This document shows, piece by piece, positions 24,533 to 33,635 of a DNA stretch of 64,000 nucleotides (positions are counted from its first letter, which is position 1; each line of letters starts with the position of its first letter). Source of the stretch: Actinoplanes sichuanensis (GTDB lineage: Bacteria; Actinomycetota; Actinomycetes; Mycobacteriales; Micromonosporaceae). The stretch covers positions 2,046,001 to 2,110,000 of the forward strand of contig NZ_AP028461.1 of the NCBI RefSeq assembly GCF_033097365.1, given 5' to 3'. A model generated the notes under the pieces. That model ran no database searches. It had not been told where the DNA came from and was given only the letters and a program-made list of their open reading frames with translations. A program made the translations under genes and the position numbers.

Positions 24533-25799
24533 GTGGATCTTCTGATTCGCAACGCCCGGTTGCTCACCGGCGGCCACGCGGACATCGGCATCGACGGCGG
24601 CCGGTTCGTCGAGGCGCATTTCGGACCCGATCGCGCTCGATTCGGACCCGATCGCACTCATGGCGGGTCGGGCCACGCTCACGGCGGGTCCGGTCAGGCT
24701 CACGACGGGTCCGGTCACGCTCATGGCGGATCGGGTCACGCTCACGGCGCGCCCGGGCGCGTGATCGACGCGACCGGGCTCGTCGCGGTGCCCGGCCTCG
24801 TCGACGGTCACCGGCATGTCTGGCAGGCTCCGTTGCGCGGCCTCGGCCCGGACATGACCCTGCCCGCCTACTTCGACCAGGTGCTGGCCCGGCGCCTCGA
24901 CCCCGAGCAGGCGCGCCTCGCCACCCTGCTCGGCGCGGCCGAGGCCCTCGACGCGGGCATCACCACGGTCCTCGACTTCAACAACGTGTATCAGGTCACC
25001 GTCGCACGCCGAAGCGGTCCTCGACGCCTACGGCGCCGCCGGCATCCGCGCCGTCGTCGGTCACGATCACCCGGCCGCCACACGAGGGCGCGTGACCCAA
25101 GCAAAAGCCATTTTCTGTACGGCCATCGGCACCCCGGACGACGCGAGGCGAGAGATCGCGTCCGCCAGAGAGAGCGGGGTGCTCGCCACCATGCACGCCG
25201 GTGGTGGCCAGGTGGCGGCGCTGGACGGAGCCGGCCTGCTCGGCCCGCACCTGAACCTCGTCCACGTCAACGGGATGACCTCCGACGAGGCGAAACTGCT
25301 GGCCGACACCGGCACCGGGGTCACCGTCACGCCGATCGTCGAGGCGACCATGGGTCACGGCCGGTCACCGTGGTCCACTCTGCGCGCCGCCGGTGGCCGA
25401 GCCGGGCTGGGCACCGACGTCGTGGTCAACGCCCCGCCCGACCTGTTCGAGCCGATGCGCGACACCCTCCGTCAGCACCGCATGGACTCCGGAACCATGC
25501 ATCCGGCCGCCGACGTGCTGGCCGCCGCCACCATCGACAGCGCCCGCGCGATCGGCTTGGGCGGCGAGATCGGCCTGATCGAAACCGGTCGCCGTGCCGA
25601 TCTGATCCTGCTCGACGGGCTCGCCCCCCTGCCGGGTGACACCGACGTCACCGGTGCGGTGGTCACCTGTCTGGGTGTGCCGGATGTGCACACCGTGATC
25701 GTCGACGGCCGGGTGGTGAAACACGATGGTCGCCTGACCGTCCTCGACCTGCCCGAACTCCGCCGTGCCACTCGCCGGATTCTCTCCGTGACGAGTTGA
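24533..25799 (+). pseudogene. Amidohydrolase interrupted by a single-base frameshift, with a His/Gly repeat insert
   Basis: A metal-dependent amidohydrolase (cytosine deaminase/chlorohydrolase-like). It starts at GTG 24533 after GGGAGG and carries the metal-binding HxH in GLVDGHRHVWQ. Up to about 24997 the sequence is in one frame (ending DFNNVYQ). From there homologous text continues one frame over (SPSHAEAVLDAYGAAGIRAVV), with later metal ligands in ATMHAGGG, NLVHVNGM and GLGTDVVVN, to the stop at 25799. One extra G near 24997-25000 explains the shift. The part between the frameshift and the next His is shorter than usual for the family. Residues 29-70 are six 7-residue repeats. Either a recent pseudogene or a sequencing error. 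Confidence 0.8.
24617..24742 (+). repeat. Six in-frame 21-bp repeats encoding a His/Gly-rich heptapeptide
   Basis: The units read HFGPDRA, RFGPDRT, HGGSGHA, HGGSGQA, HDGSGHA and HGGSGHA, all exactly 21 bp. The first two and last four form two sub-families. They interrupt the N-terminal beta domain of the amidohydrolase just before the VIDATG motif. Confidence 0.85.
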
Positions 25800-25861
25800 A
25801 GTTCACACGCCGTGACGTTTACCCGGATTGTGGCGCGGTTCCCGGGTACCGTCTTGTCCTC

Positions 25862-26572
25862 GTGACCCGTCCCCGTTCCCTTCTCGTTCTCGGCGCCGTC
25901 GTGGCCGTGCTCGTCACGGTCAACGTCGCCAACAAGTACGGCCCGCACGGCACCGGCCTGATCGCCGGTCCGCTGGTCGCGCTGGGACTGGTCCTGTTCG
26001 CCCGCCGCACCGGCCTCACCTGGCACGAGTTGGGGCTGTCCCGCCGTACCCTGGTGCCGGGTTTGAAATATGCCCTCGGCGCCATCGCGGTGGTCGCCGT
26101 CGTCTACGCCGTCGGCGCGGCGATCCCGTTCACCCGGCCCGCCTTCCAGGACGTGCGTTACCACCTGCATCTGAGTGCCGCGCTGCTGACCGCGTTCGTG
26201 GTGGTGCCGCTCGGCACCGTCCTGCTGGAGGAGGTCGCCTTCCGGGGAGTGCTGATGGGCCTGGTCAACCGGCATCGCGGCGCGGTCTGGGCGAGCATCA
26301 CGTCGTCGGCGCTGTTCGGTCTGTGGCACATTCTGCCGTCCCTGCGTCTGAACAGCGCGAACGGCGCGGTCAGTAGCGTCCTCGGCACCGGGCTGACCGG
26401 CCAGGTGCTGGCCGTCGCGGGGGCGGTCGGGTTCACCGCACTGGCCGGTCTGCTGCTGTGCGAGCTGCGCCGTCGCAGCGGCAGTCTGCTGGCCGCGGCG
26501 GCCCTGCATTGGGCGACGAACGGCCTGGGCCTGCTGATCACCGCCGGCCTGGCCGCCGCCCGCCTCACCTAG
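25862..26572 (+). CDS. CPBP-family intramembrane metalloprotease (Rce1/CAAX-type)
   Basis: A 236-residue membrane protein of about seven helices. The family active-site motifs are EEVAFRG (the EExxxR box), FGLWH and LHWATN. Members cleave or protect peptides inside the membrane; bacterial ones are often linked to bacteriocin immunity or stress response. The GTG at 25862 gives MTRPRSLLVL and a first helix; an upstream TTG would add a weak 22-residue leader overlapping the amidohydrolase stop. No bacteriocin gene is adjacent. Confidence 0.85.
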   Translation: MTRPRSLLVLGAVVAVLVTVNVANKYGPHGTGLIAGPLVALGLVLFARRTGLTWHELGLSRRTLVPGLKYALGAIAVVAVVYAVGAAIPFTRPAFQDVRYHLHLSAALLTAFVVVPLGTVLLEEVAFRGVLMGLVNRHRGAVWASITSSALFGLWHILPSLRLNSANGAVSSVLGTGLTGQVLAVAGAVGFTALAGLLLCELRRRSGSLLAAAALHWATNGLGLLITAGLAAARLT

Positions 26573-26581
26573 CCGGCTGGT

Positions 26582-26620
26582 CGTGAGTGCCGGCGCGGGC
26601 GTCGCGGGACAGCACTCACG
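26582..26620. terminator. Hairpin between convergent genes
   Basis: CGTGAGTGC (26582-26590) pairs with GCACTCACG (26612-26620) around a GC-rich loop of 21 nt. It lies between the ends of the CPBP protease and the XRE-cupin regulator and can serve both strands. Confidence 0.55.
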
Positions 26621-26634
26621 GCCGGCCGGACCGG

Positions 26635-27213
26635 TTACGGCGCGGGGGCGAGGACCCAGACCACCTCGGTGGCGCCGGAGGTGGCGTTCACCCAGGTGTG
26701 CGGCTCGCGGCCGGGGAAGGTGAAGGCGTCACCGCTGCTCAGCAGGACGGTCTCCGCGGAGAGCCGGATCTCCAGGCTGCCGCTGATCACGTAGACGAAC
26801 TCGACCTCGCAGTCGAGCGTGTACAGCTCCTCGCCACCGTTGCCGCCGGGCGCGATCGTCGAGTGGATGACCTGCAGCTGGCTCTGCGTGCCGGGGGTGA
26901 GCAGCAGCTCGCGGACGTCGGTGCCGCCGAAGTTGATCGGGCGGCCCTCGCCGGCGCGGACCAGTGACGTCGCGGGCGGCTCGAACAGCTCGCCGACCCG
27001 GATGCCGAGCACCTCGCAGATCGAGACGAGCGACGCCACCGACGGCGACACCTCGTCGCGCTCCAGCCGACTGATGAAACCCTTGTTCAGGGTGGTGGCG
27101 TCGGCGACCTGCTGCAGGGTGAGACCGCGTGTCTGCCGGGCGGCGCGCAGCCGGCCGCCGATCGCCGCGCCGGAGGCCGGTGGCTGGGCCACCCGCCGGA
27201 CCTGGCCAGCCAT
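26635..27213 (-). CDS. XRE-cupin transcriptional regulator of the catabolic divergon
   Basis: A 192-residue regulator: an XRE helix-turn-helix (about 20-75; LTLQQVADATTLNKGFISRL, then ERDEVSPS) and a cupin sensor (about 105-185; VEFVYVISGSLEIRL and GDAFTFPGREPHTW). The PuuR-type architecture is often linked to amine, polyamine or amino-acid catabolism. Its ATG follows the cyclase stop directly (TGA then ATG), so it is co-translated with that gene. It probably senses a pathway metabolite and controls both arms of the divergon. Confidence 0.9.
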   Translation of the reverse strand: MAGQVRRVAQPPASGAAIGGRLRAARQTRGLTLQQVADATTLNKGFISRLERDEVSPSVASLVSICEVLGIRVGELFEPPATSLVRAGEGRPINFGGTDVRELLLTPGTQSQLQVIHSTIAPGGNGGEELYTLDCEVEFVYVISGSLEIRLSAETVLLSSGDAFTFPGREPHTWVNATSGATEVVWVLAPAP

Positions 27214-27864
27214 TCAGTCCTCCAACTCGCACGCGACCGCCCGTACCGGCGCCCCGTCTGCATTCTCCAAGGCGATCGGCAGACAGGACACCAGGGGGTC
27301 GGGGAAGTCGATCAGTTCCAGGTTGCGGAAGTTCTCGCCGATCACGCCGCCCGCCTTCGCGATCAGGTGGTGCACCGGGTAGCCGATCTCCGAAGGTGTC
27401 TCGTCGATGTTGACGGCGTCCACACAGAACGTGCGGACACCCAGGTCGAGCATGTTCCGGCAGGCGTCGGCGTCGAGGTACGGGTGATCGAAGTACGCCT
27501 CGGTGCCGTAGAACCGTGACCATCCGGTGCAGATCAGCGCGATCACGCCGGGTCCGAGACCGGCCGGGTCGATCAGGTCCCAGGTGATCGGGGTGCGGGG
27601 CGCCAGGCCGCGCACGTCGAGGACCACGCCCGGCCCGGTGAACAGGCCCAGGTCGAGTTCGTGCAGGCGGGGCGCGTCATCCCGGAAGTGGTACGGCGCG
27701 TCCACGTGGGTGCCGGTCTGCGAACCCATCTCGATGCGCAGCAGGTTGAAACCGTCGGTCGGCACGGTGGCATGCACGTTCAGCCGCGGTTCAGGATCGC
27801 CCGGATATATCTGTGTTCCGGCGCCGACCGGCACGGACAGATCGACGATGCGGCGGACGCGCAT
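27214..27864 (-). CDS. Cyclase-family metal hydrolase (kynurenine formamidase/isatin hydrolase-like)
   Basis: A 216-residue enzyme. The metal site is GTHVDAPYHF, the HxDxxxH signature of the cyclase/KynB superfamily; DLSVPVGAGTQIYPGDPEP at the N-terminus is equally typical. Members hydrolyse N-formyl-kynurenine, isatin or other cyclic amides. FCVDAVNIDETPSEIG suggests a branch other than KynB. Start at MRVRRIV is preceded by GAAGGG. The TnpB element now separates it from the permease gene with which it forms a divergent catabolic locus. Confidence 0.88.
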   Translation of the reverse strand: MRVRRIVDLSVPVGAGTQIYPGDPEPRLNVHATVPTDGFNLLRIEMGSQTGTHVDAPYHFRDDAPRLHELDLGLFTGPGVVLDVRGLAPRTPITWDLIDPAGLGPGVIALICTGWSRFYGTEAYFDHPYLDADACRNMLDLGVRTFCVDAVNIDETPSEIGYPVHHLIAKAGGVIGENFRNLELIDFPDPLVSCLPIALENADGAPVRAVACELED

Positions 27865-27968
27865 GTTTTTCCCTTCGTTAACAGGATGGCAAACCGAGTA
27901 GCCCTCCATGCAACAGCCGTTGCGTGGGATGAAACTTACGCCTACTCTCCCCGCAACAGCGTTCCTCA

Positions 27969-28047
27969 GCGAAGGACAACCGCCTTGACATCTCCCCGTC
28001 CTGAAGGGGCGGGGATTCCACTGGGTCGCCCCAGAGTCGTTCCTGTT
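27969..28047 (-). ncRNA. Predicted 3' part of the omega RNA (right end of the TnpB element) and its adjacent guide
   Basis: Read on the minus strand, the sequence after the tnpB stop contains the GGAATCCCCGCCCC-TTCA-GG hairpin and the end GGAGATGTCAA, a form common at the right end of IS200/IS605 elements. In TnpB systems the omega RNA covers this right end and then reads about 16 nt of flanking DNA as guide. Here that would be positions 27984 down to 27969. Boundaries are inferred by analogy. Confidence 0.5.
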
Positions 28048-29360
28048 TCATCGCCGGCTGCCCGCCCGGGAGGTGGTTCCCCGTTGAGGTCTGACATCAG
28101 CTACACAGGCCGTCACCGCCTGCCCGGCGGCCAAAATGTTGCGGGCCGCATTCACGTCCCGATCATGCCCGGTCCCGCAGCCGGTACAGGTCCATGCCCG
28201 CACCGACAACGCCATCTTGTCCGCCCGCACCCCGCACACCGAACACAACCGGGTCGACGGATACCAACGCGGCACCGCGATCAGCGTCCGCCCGTACTCG
28301 GCGGCCTTGTATTCCAGCAGGGTGCGGAACATACGCCAGGACGCGTCGCTGATCGCCCGCGCCAGCGTGTGGTTGCGGAGCATGTTGGACACCGCGAGGT
28401 CCTCGATCACGAGCACTTGATTTTCGCGCACGAGCCGAGTCGTCACCTGATGCCACACATCCCGGCGCCGGTCAGCGATGCGGGCATGCACCCGCGCCAC
28501 CCTCAACCGCGCCTTCTCCCTGTTACGGGAACCCTTCTCCTTACGCGCCAACTCCCGCTGCGCCCGCACCAGAGCGGCCCGCTCCCGCCGCTCGTGACGT
28601 GGATTGTCCACCGGCTCACCAGTGGACAGGGTCAACAGCCGGTTGATTCCGGCGTCGATCCCGACCCTGCCGGTAGCGGCCGGGGCGATGGCGGAGGGCA
28701 CCTCGACCCGCAACGACTCGAACCAGCGGCCGGCACGGTCCTGCGACACCGTCACCGTCTTCGGCGCCACACCGGCGGGCAGGGGCCGCGACCACACCAC
28801 CGCCAACGGGGTGTCCATCAGCTTCGCCAGCCGCAACTCACCGTCACGAAACGTGAAGGCACTGCTGGTGAACTCCGCCGACCTTCGCGACCGCTTCTTC
28901 GATTTGAACCGCGGAAACCTCGTCTGGCCGGCGAAGAACTTTGTGTAGGCGGTATCGAGGTGCCGCAGTGTCTGCTGCAACGGCACACACGACACCTCAT
29001 TCAAAAACGCGAACTCCGGCGTCTTCTTCCAGCCGGTCAGCAAAGCCGACGTCGCACCGTAACCGAGCGTCTCCTGCCGGGACTGCCAGGCGTCCTGGCG
29101 GGCCTCCAACCCCAGGTTGTAGACCAGCCGCACACACCCGAACGTCTTCGTCAACAACTGCGCCTGGGCCGGGGTGGGGTAGAAGCGGTAGCGGTAACCG
29201 CGCTCCACCCCCTCGGCCATCCACAAAGGATAGAACACCCGTACGAGTGCCTCGGCAGAGGGGCAGTCGTCCTGACGCCGATCCGCCGGGACGGCGAATC
29301 GGCTACCCCTGCCCTGCTACGCAGGACATTCCGTTTCCTCCCCGGCCTGAAGGCCGGAGT
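27985..29360 (-). mobile_element. TnpB-only IS200/IS605-type (IS1341-like) insertion
   Basis: One tnpB gene lies between two hairpins in the same orientation: near 27993-28015 (TCCCCG, loop CCTGAAGG, CGGGGA) and 29342-29357 (CCGGCC-TGAA-GGCCGG). Subterminal hairpins in direct orientation are how TnpA recognises such ends. There is no tnpA gene, so the element cannot move by itself. The left border is uncertain by tens of bases; it reaches to within about 20 bp of the permease start codon. It sits in the regulatory space between the cyclase and permease genes. Confidence 0.75.
28048..29220 (-). CDS. tnpB: RNA-guided endonuclease TnpB
   Basis: A 390-residue, apparently intact TnpB. The RuvC-type residues are all present: Asp189 in GIDAGINR, Glu273 in VIEDLAVSN, Asp355 in HDRDVNAARN. 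The zinc ribbon has CSVC (326/329) and CTGC (345/348). The N-terminal YRYRFYPTPAQ and the GCVRLVYN motif are typical of the family. TnpB cuts DNA matching the omega RNA guide next to a short TAM and so keeps the element at its site. MAEGVERG at 29220 is chosen as start; the GTG-like codons nearby are alternatives. No frameshift or stop interrupts it, unlike many old copies. Confidence 0.93.
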   Translation of the reverse strand: MAEGVERGYRYRFYPTPAQAQLLTKTFGCVRLVYNLGLEARQDAWQSRQETLGYGATSALLTGWKKTPEFAFLNEVSCVPLQQTLRHLDTAYTKFFAGQTRFPRFKSKKRSRRSAEFTSSAFTFRDGELRLAKLMDTPLAVVWSRPLPAGVAPKTVTVSQDRAGRWFESLRVEVPSAIAPAATGRVGIDAGINRLLTLSTGEPVDNPRHERRERAALVRAQRELARKEKGSRNREKARLRVARVHARIADRRRDVWHQVTTRLVRENQVLVIEDLAVSNMLRNHTLARAISDASWRMFRTLLEYKAAEYGRTLIAVPRWYPSTRLCSVCGVRADKMALSVRAWTCTGCGTGHDRDVNAARNILAAGQAVTACVADVRPQRGTTSRAGSRR

Positions 29361-29378
29361 ATCCCCGGAAGGAATCCG

Positions 29379-30911
29379 ATGACAGACATACAGCGACCCA
29401 GGGTCACCGAGGTCGAGCAGCACGGCATCGACACCATTCCGGCGGCACACCGGCACTCCCGTCCCCTCGACCTCTTCCGCATCCAGTTCGGCGGGGCGAA
29501 CACGTTCGCCACCGTCATCCTGGGCACCTTTCCCGTACTCCTCGGTCTCTCCCTCTGGCAGGCGGTCGCCGCGACCGTCCTCGGTGTCCTGGTCGGATCG
29601 GTCTTCCTCGCCCCGATGGGCCTGTTCGGGCCGCTCACCGGCACCAACAACGCGGTCGCCTCAGGCGCACACTTCGGGGTCCGCGGCCGGATCGTCGGCT
29701 CGTTCCTGTCCCTGCTCACCGCGATCGCCTTCTACTCGATCTCGGTGTGGGTCAGCGGCGACGCGGTGGTGGGCGCACTGGTCCGGCTGGCCGGCGTGGA
29801 CGACTCCGACCTGCTGCGCGGAGTGGTCTACGCGATCCTCGGCGCGATCGTCATCGTCGTCGTGATCTACGGCTACGCGTTCATGCTGCTGGTCAACAAA
29901 ATCGTCGTCTACGGCAACACGGCCCTGATACTCCTCGGCGTTCTGGCGTACAGTGGAACGCTCGATTTCGGCTACAACCCGGGCCCGGAGGCGTACGCAC
30001 TGGGTTCGTTCTGGCCGACGTTCGTGCTCTCCGCCCTGATCGTGATGGGCAACCCGATCTCGTTCGGCGCGTTCCTCGGTGACTGGTCCCGCTACATCCC
30101 GGCCGCCACCAAGCCGTCCCGCCTGCTCGCGGCCACCTTCGGCGCTCAGCTCGCCACGCTCGTGCCGTTCCTGTTCGGCGTCTTCACCGCGACCCTGGTC
30201 GCCGGCGAGGCCGACTACATCGTCGCCCTGATCAACGTCTCCCCGGCGTGGTATGCGTTGCTGCTGATCGTGGTGGCGTTCCTCGGCGGCCTGTCCACCG
30301 GCATCACCTCGCTCTACGGCACCGGCCTGGACTTCTCGTCGGTCTTCCCGCGGCTCAACCGGGTGCAGGCGTCGCTGGTCATCGGCGGCCTGGCCTTCGT
30401 CTTCATCCTCGTCGGGCGGCTCGCCTTCGACCTGCTGGCCAGTGTGAACGCGTTCGTCGGCGCTATCGTCATCTGCACCACCCCGTGGATGATCATCATG
30501 ACGATCGGGTATGTCGTCCGGCGCGGCCACTACCGCGAGGCCGACCTGCAGGTGTTCAACCAGGGCCGGATCGGCGGCGCCTACTGGTTCGGCAACGGCG
30601 TCAACTGGCGCGGCATGGCCGCCTGGATCCCGGCCGCGATCCTCGGCCTGCTGTTCGCCAACTACCCACCGCTGATCGAGGGCCCGTTCCGCAACGTCGC
30701 GGGCGGCATCGACATCAGCCTCCCGGTCTCCATCGGCACCGCCGCCGTCCTGTACCTCGCACTGATCCATCTGTTCCCCGAGCCCCGCTACGTCTTCGGT
30801 CCGGACGGGCCGCGCGGTGTCCCGGCCGCCGAGGCCGAGATGCCGGCGATCGTCGACGACCACGCCGCCTCCGAGCACCGCGTCAAGGCGCGCACCGGCG
30901 CCACCGAGTAA
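29379..30911 (+). CDS. NCS1-family (purine/cytosine/hydantoin type) permease
   Basis: A 510-residue transporter with about twelve helices. [16 protein letters not shown] near the N-terminus and [16 protein letters not shown] in the middle are NCS1 features. Members import nucleobases, allantoin, hydantoins or pyridines with Na+ or H+. GGAAGG precedes the ATG by 6 nt, and the left-end hairpin of the TnpB element lies immediately upstream, so the natural promoter may have been displaced or replaced. It heads a four-gene operon (permease, ureohydrolase, SnoaL-like, ALDH), so it probably imports that pathway's substrate. Confidence 0.9.
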   Translation: MTDIQRPRVTEVEQHGIDTIPAAHRHSRPLDLFRIQFGGANTFATVILGTFPVLLGLSLWQAVAATVLGVLVGSVFLAPMGLFGPLTGTNNAVASGAHFGVRGRIVGSFLSLLTAIAFYSISVWVSGDAVVGALVRLAGVDDSDLLRGVVYAILGAIVIVVVIYGYAFMLLVNKIVVYGNTALILLGVLAYSGTLDFGYNPGPEAYALGSFWPTFVLSALIVMGNPISFGAFLGDWSRYIPAATKPSRLLAATFGAQLATLVPFLFGVFTATLVAGEADYIVALINVSPAWYALLLIVVAFLGGLSTGITSLYGTGLDFSSVFPRLNRVQASLVIGGLAFVFILVGRLAFDLLASVNAFVGAIVICTTPWMIIMTIGYVVRRGHYREADLQVFNQGRIGGAYWFGNGVNWRGMAAWIPAAILGLLFANYPPLIEGPFRNVAGGIDISLPVSIGTAAVLYLALIHLFPEPRYVFGPDGPRGVPAAEAEMPAIVDDHAASEHRVKARTGATE

Positions 30912-30919
30912 GGAAGTCC

Positions 30920-31891
30920 ATGTCCTCCGTTCCCCGTATCGTCCAGGACGGTCGCGTCGGTCAGGTCGACGCGACCGTCGTCCCCCGGTTCGCCGGCCCG
31001 GCCACGTTCGCCCGGCTGCCCCGTATCGACGAGGTCTCCGACGTCGACGTGGCGATCATCGGTGTCCCGTTCGACGCCGGTGTCTCGTACCGTCCGGGTG
31101 CCCGGTTCGGCCCCACCCATGTCCGGGAATCATCACGGTTGCTGCGGCCCTACAACCCGGCCGCCGACGTGTCGCCGTTCGCGAGCCAGCAGGTCGTCGA
31201 CGCCGGCGACCTGGCGGTCAACCCCTTCTCCCTCGACGAGGCGATCACGCAGGTCGAGGCCGGGGCTCGGGCGATGCTGGAACGGGCCGGTCGCCTGGTC
31301 TCCCTCGGCGGCGACCACACCATCGCGTTGCCGCTGCTCCGGGCGGTCGCGGCGAAACACGGACCGGTCGCGGTCGTCCACTTCGACGCCCACCTGGACA
31401 CCTGGGACACCTACTTCGGGGCGTCACACACCCACGGCACTCCGTTCCGGCGGGCGTCCGAGGAGGGCCTGATCGACACGTCCGGCTGCCTGCACGTCGG
31501 CACCCGCGGCCCGCTCTACTCCAGCCGTGACCTGCACGACGACCGCGAGCTGGGCTTTCACGTGGTGCCCAGCGTGGAGATCGACGACCTGGGCGCGCGC
31601 GGCATCGTCGAGCGCATCCGCGACCGGGTCGGTGACCGGCCGGTCTACCTCTCCATCGACATCGACGTGCTCGACCCGGCCTTCGCGCCGGGCACCGGCA
31701 CGCCCGAAGCAGGCGGTATGACCAGCCGTGAGCTGCTCGCCACGCTGCGCGGATTCGCCGACCTCAACCTGGTCGGCGCTGACGTGGTCGAGGTCGCTCC
31801 CGCCTACGACCACGCCGAGATCACCGGCATCGCCGCGGCTCACACCGTCTACGAGATCCTGTCCGCCCTCGCTCCCCGGAAAGACTCATGA
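30920..31891 (+). CDS. Agmatinase/guanidinobutyrase-family ureohydrolase
   Basis: A 323-residue binuclear manganese (or nickel) hydrolase. Metal-binding motifs are complete: [19 protein letters not shown] and [20 protein letters not shown]. It removes urea from a guanidino compound such as agmatine, 4-guanidinobutyrate, 3-guanidinopropionate or guanidine; which one is not fixed by these residues. The start follows AAGGAAG, 8 nt after the permease stop; the stop overlaps the next gene as ATGA. Neighbouring ALDH and permease favour a catabolic role rather than polyamine synthesis. Confidence 0.92.
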   Translation: MSSVPRIVQDGRVGQVDATVVPRFAGPATFARLPRIDEVSDVDVAIIGVPFDAGVSYRPGARFGPTHVRESSRLLRPYNPAADVSPFASQQVVDAGDLAVNPFSLDEAITQVEAGARAMLERAGRLVSLGGDHTIALPLLRAVAAKHGPVAVVHFDAHLDTWDTYFGASHTHGTPFRRASEEGLIDTSGCLHVGTRGPLYSSRDLHDDRELGFHVVPSVEIDDLGARGIVERIRDRVGDRPVYLSIDIDVLDPAFAPGTGTPEAGGMTSRELLATLRGFADLNLVGADVVEVAPAYDHAEITGIAAAHTVYEILSALAPRKDS

Positions 31892-32268
31892 CCCAGGTCC
31901 TCGAAGCGGCCGCCCGCATCGTCGCGGCGTTCGGCGCCCACGACACCGTCGGCTACTTCCGCGGCTTCGCCGCCGACGCGACGTTCGTCTTCCACACCAC
32001 CGCGCAGCCCGTCCGGTCGCTGTCCGATTATGAGCAGCTGTGGTACGGATGGGAGCGCGATGGTTTCCGGGTGCTCTCCTGCGAGTCCACGGACCAGCAC
32101 GTGCAGCCTGTGGGGGAGGATGTCGCGATCTTCACCCACCGGGTCCGCACGGTCGTCCGTCTCGACGGCGCCGAGCAGACCCTCGACGAACGGGAGACCA
32201 TCGTCTTCCACAAGCGTGACGGACAGTGGCTGGCCGTCCACGAGCACCTGAGCGGAGCCCCCGAGTGA
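31888..32268 (+). CDS. SnoaL/NTF2-like small protein
   Basis: A 126-residue cone-shaped alpha+beta barrel protein: helices with [20 protein letters not shown], then beta strands ATFVFHTT and [12 protein letters not shown], and a closing [12 protein letters not shown]2-like proteins can be isomerases, hydrolases or binding proteins; no catalytic set is certain here. Both its start (ATGA with the ureohydrolase) and its end (GTGA with the ALDH) overlap neighbours, so it is made together with them and probably acts in the pathway. It has no membrane segment. Confidence 0.85.
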   Translation: MTQVLEAAARIVAAFGAHDTVGYFRGFAADATFVFHTTAQPVRSLSDYEQLWYGWERDGFRVLSCESTDQHVQPVGEDVAIFTHRVRTVVRLDGAEQTLDERETIVFHKRDGQWLAVHEHLSGAPE

Positions 32269-33587
32269 GCCTCTACCAAGTCGTCGATCCCGCCACCGGC
32301 GCGGTCGTCACCACCTACCCCACAGCCACCGACGCCGACGTGGCCGCCGCCGTCGGTCTCGCGCACGACTCGTACCGCACGTCGTCGCTGTCCGTCGCCG
32401 AACGGGCCGCCCTGATCGCCCGGGTCGCCGAGCTGCACACCGAGCGCCGCGACGAGCTGGCCCGCACCATCCAGCAGGAGATGGGCAAACCCTTCGAGGA
32501 CGCGCTCGGTGAGGTCGACTTCAGCGCGTCGATCTACCAGTTCTACGCCGACAACGCCGCCGGGTTCCTGGCCGACGAGGAGATCAAGCTGCTCGACGGC
32601 GACGGGTCGGCGGTGATCCAGCGGCGGCCGGTCGGTGTGATCCTCGGGATCATGCCGTGGAACTACCCGGCCTACCAGGTCGCCCGATTCGCCGGCCCCA
32701 ACCTGGTCGCCGGCAACACGGTCGTCCTCAAGCACGCCCCGCAGTGCCCGTCGTCGGCGGCCCTGCTCGCGAAGATCTTCGCCGACGCCGGGTTCCCGGA
32801 CGGCGCCTACGTCAACATCTACGCCACCAACGAGCAGATCGAGCAGGTCATCGCCGACCCGCGGGTGCGGGGCGTCTCGCTCACCGGCTCGGAGCGGGCC
32901 GGCGCCGCGGTCGCCGAGATCGCCGGCCGCCACCTGAAGAAGGTCGTCCTCGAGCTCGGCGGGTCCGACCCGTTCATCGTCCTCGGCGCCGACGACCTGG
33001 ACGCCACGGTGGCGGCCGCGGTCACCGCCCGGGTCGACAACAACGGGCAGGCCTGCAACGCCGGCAAGCGGTTCATCGTCCACCAGGACCTGTATGACGA
33101 ATTCGTCGAGCGGTTCACCGCGGCGGTGCTGGCAACCCCGGCCGCTCCGTTGTCCTCGGCGGCCGCCGCCGTCCGGCTGGAAGAGCAGGTCGCCGATGCG
33201 GTCGCGGGCGGCGCCAGCCTCGCCACGGCCGGTGAGCGCAACGGCGCCTGGTACCCGCCGGGTGTGCTGACCGGGCTCGAGAGCTTCCACGAGGAGCTGT
33301 TCGGGCCGGTCGCCGTCGTGATCCGGGCGCGCGACGAGGATCATGCCGTGGAGATCGCGAACGACAGCCCGTACGGCCTCGGATCCTATGTCTTCACCGG
33401 TGACCCCGCGCAGGCCCGCCGCGTCGCCGACCGCCTCGACACCGGCATGGTCTTCATCAACGGGGTCGGGGCCGAGGGGCCCGAGTTGCCGTTCGGCGGC
33501 GTCAAGCGGTCCGGTTTCGGCCGGGAGCTCGGACGGTACGGCATCGAGGAGTTCCTCAACCGCAAGCTGATCCGCACCGTCGCCTGA
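32265..33587 (+). CDS. Aldehyde dehydrogenase (succinate-semialdehyde type)
   Basis: A 440-residue NAD(P)+-dependent enzyme of the ALDH superfamily. The catalytic Cys264 is in NNGQACNAGKRF, the general base Glu230 in LELGGSDPF, and MPWNYPAYQ is the nucleotide-site motif. The short N-terminus and VDPATGAVV match the GabD/SSADH-like branch. It would oxidise the aldehyde left after deamination of an amine made by the ureohydrolase; for 4-guanidinobutyrate that needs a GABA aminotransferase, which is not here. GTG start at 32265 overlaps the previous stop. A strong hairpin follows the stop. Confidence 0.93.
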   Translation: MSLYQVVDPATGAVVTTYPTATDADVAAAVGLAHDSYRTSSLSVAERAALIARVAELHTERRDELARTIQQEMGKPFEDALGEVDFSASIYQFYADNAAGFLADEEIKLLDGDGSAVIQRRPVGVILGIMPWNYPAYQVARFAGPNLVAGNTVVLKHAPQCPSSAALLAKIFADAGFPDGAYVNIYATNEQIEQVIADPRVRGVSLTGSERAGAAVAEIAGRHLKKVVLELGGSDPFIVLGADDLDATVAAAVTARVDNNGQACNAGKRFIVHQDLYDEFVERFTAAVLATPAAPLSSAAAAVRLEEQVADAVAGGASLATAGERNGAWYPPGVLTGLESFHEELFGPVAVVIRARDEDHAVEIANDSPYGLGSYVFTGDPAQARRVADRLDTGMVFINGVGAEGPELPFGGVKRSGFGRELGRYGIEEFLNRKLIRTVA

Positions 33588-33594
33588 GTCCGGT

Positions 33595-33627
33595 GGCGCG
33601 CAGCCCGGCCCCCTGGGGCTGCGCGCC
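33595..33627. terminator. Bidirectional hairpin terminator
   Basis: GGCGCGCAGCCC (33595-33606) pairs with GGGCTGCGCGCC (33616-33627), a perfect 12-bp stem with a 9-nt loop. It lies between the convergent ALDH and GGDEF genes, 8 bp from each stop. Confidence 0.7.
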
Positions 33628-33635
33628 GCTTCTCA

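Noticed and set aside
25092-25799. A separate short gene starting at 25092
   Set aside because: Its sequence is the C-terminal half of the amidohydrolase. Family-like sequence continues upstream of the codon in the same frame up to the frameshift point, so it is one broken gene.
29342-29357. Intrinsic terminator before the permease
   Set aside because: The stem CCGGCC-TGAA-GGCCGG has no T tract and resembles the hairpin at the other end of the TnpB element in the same orientation; an IS end fits better.
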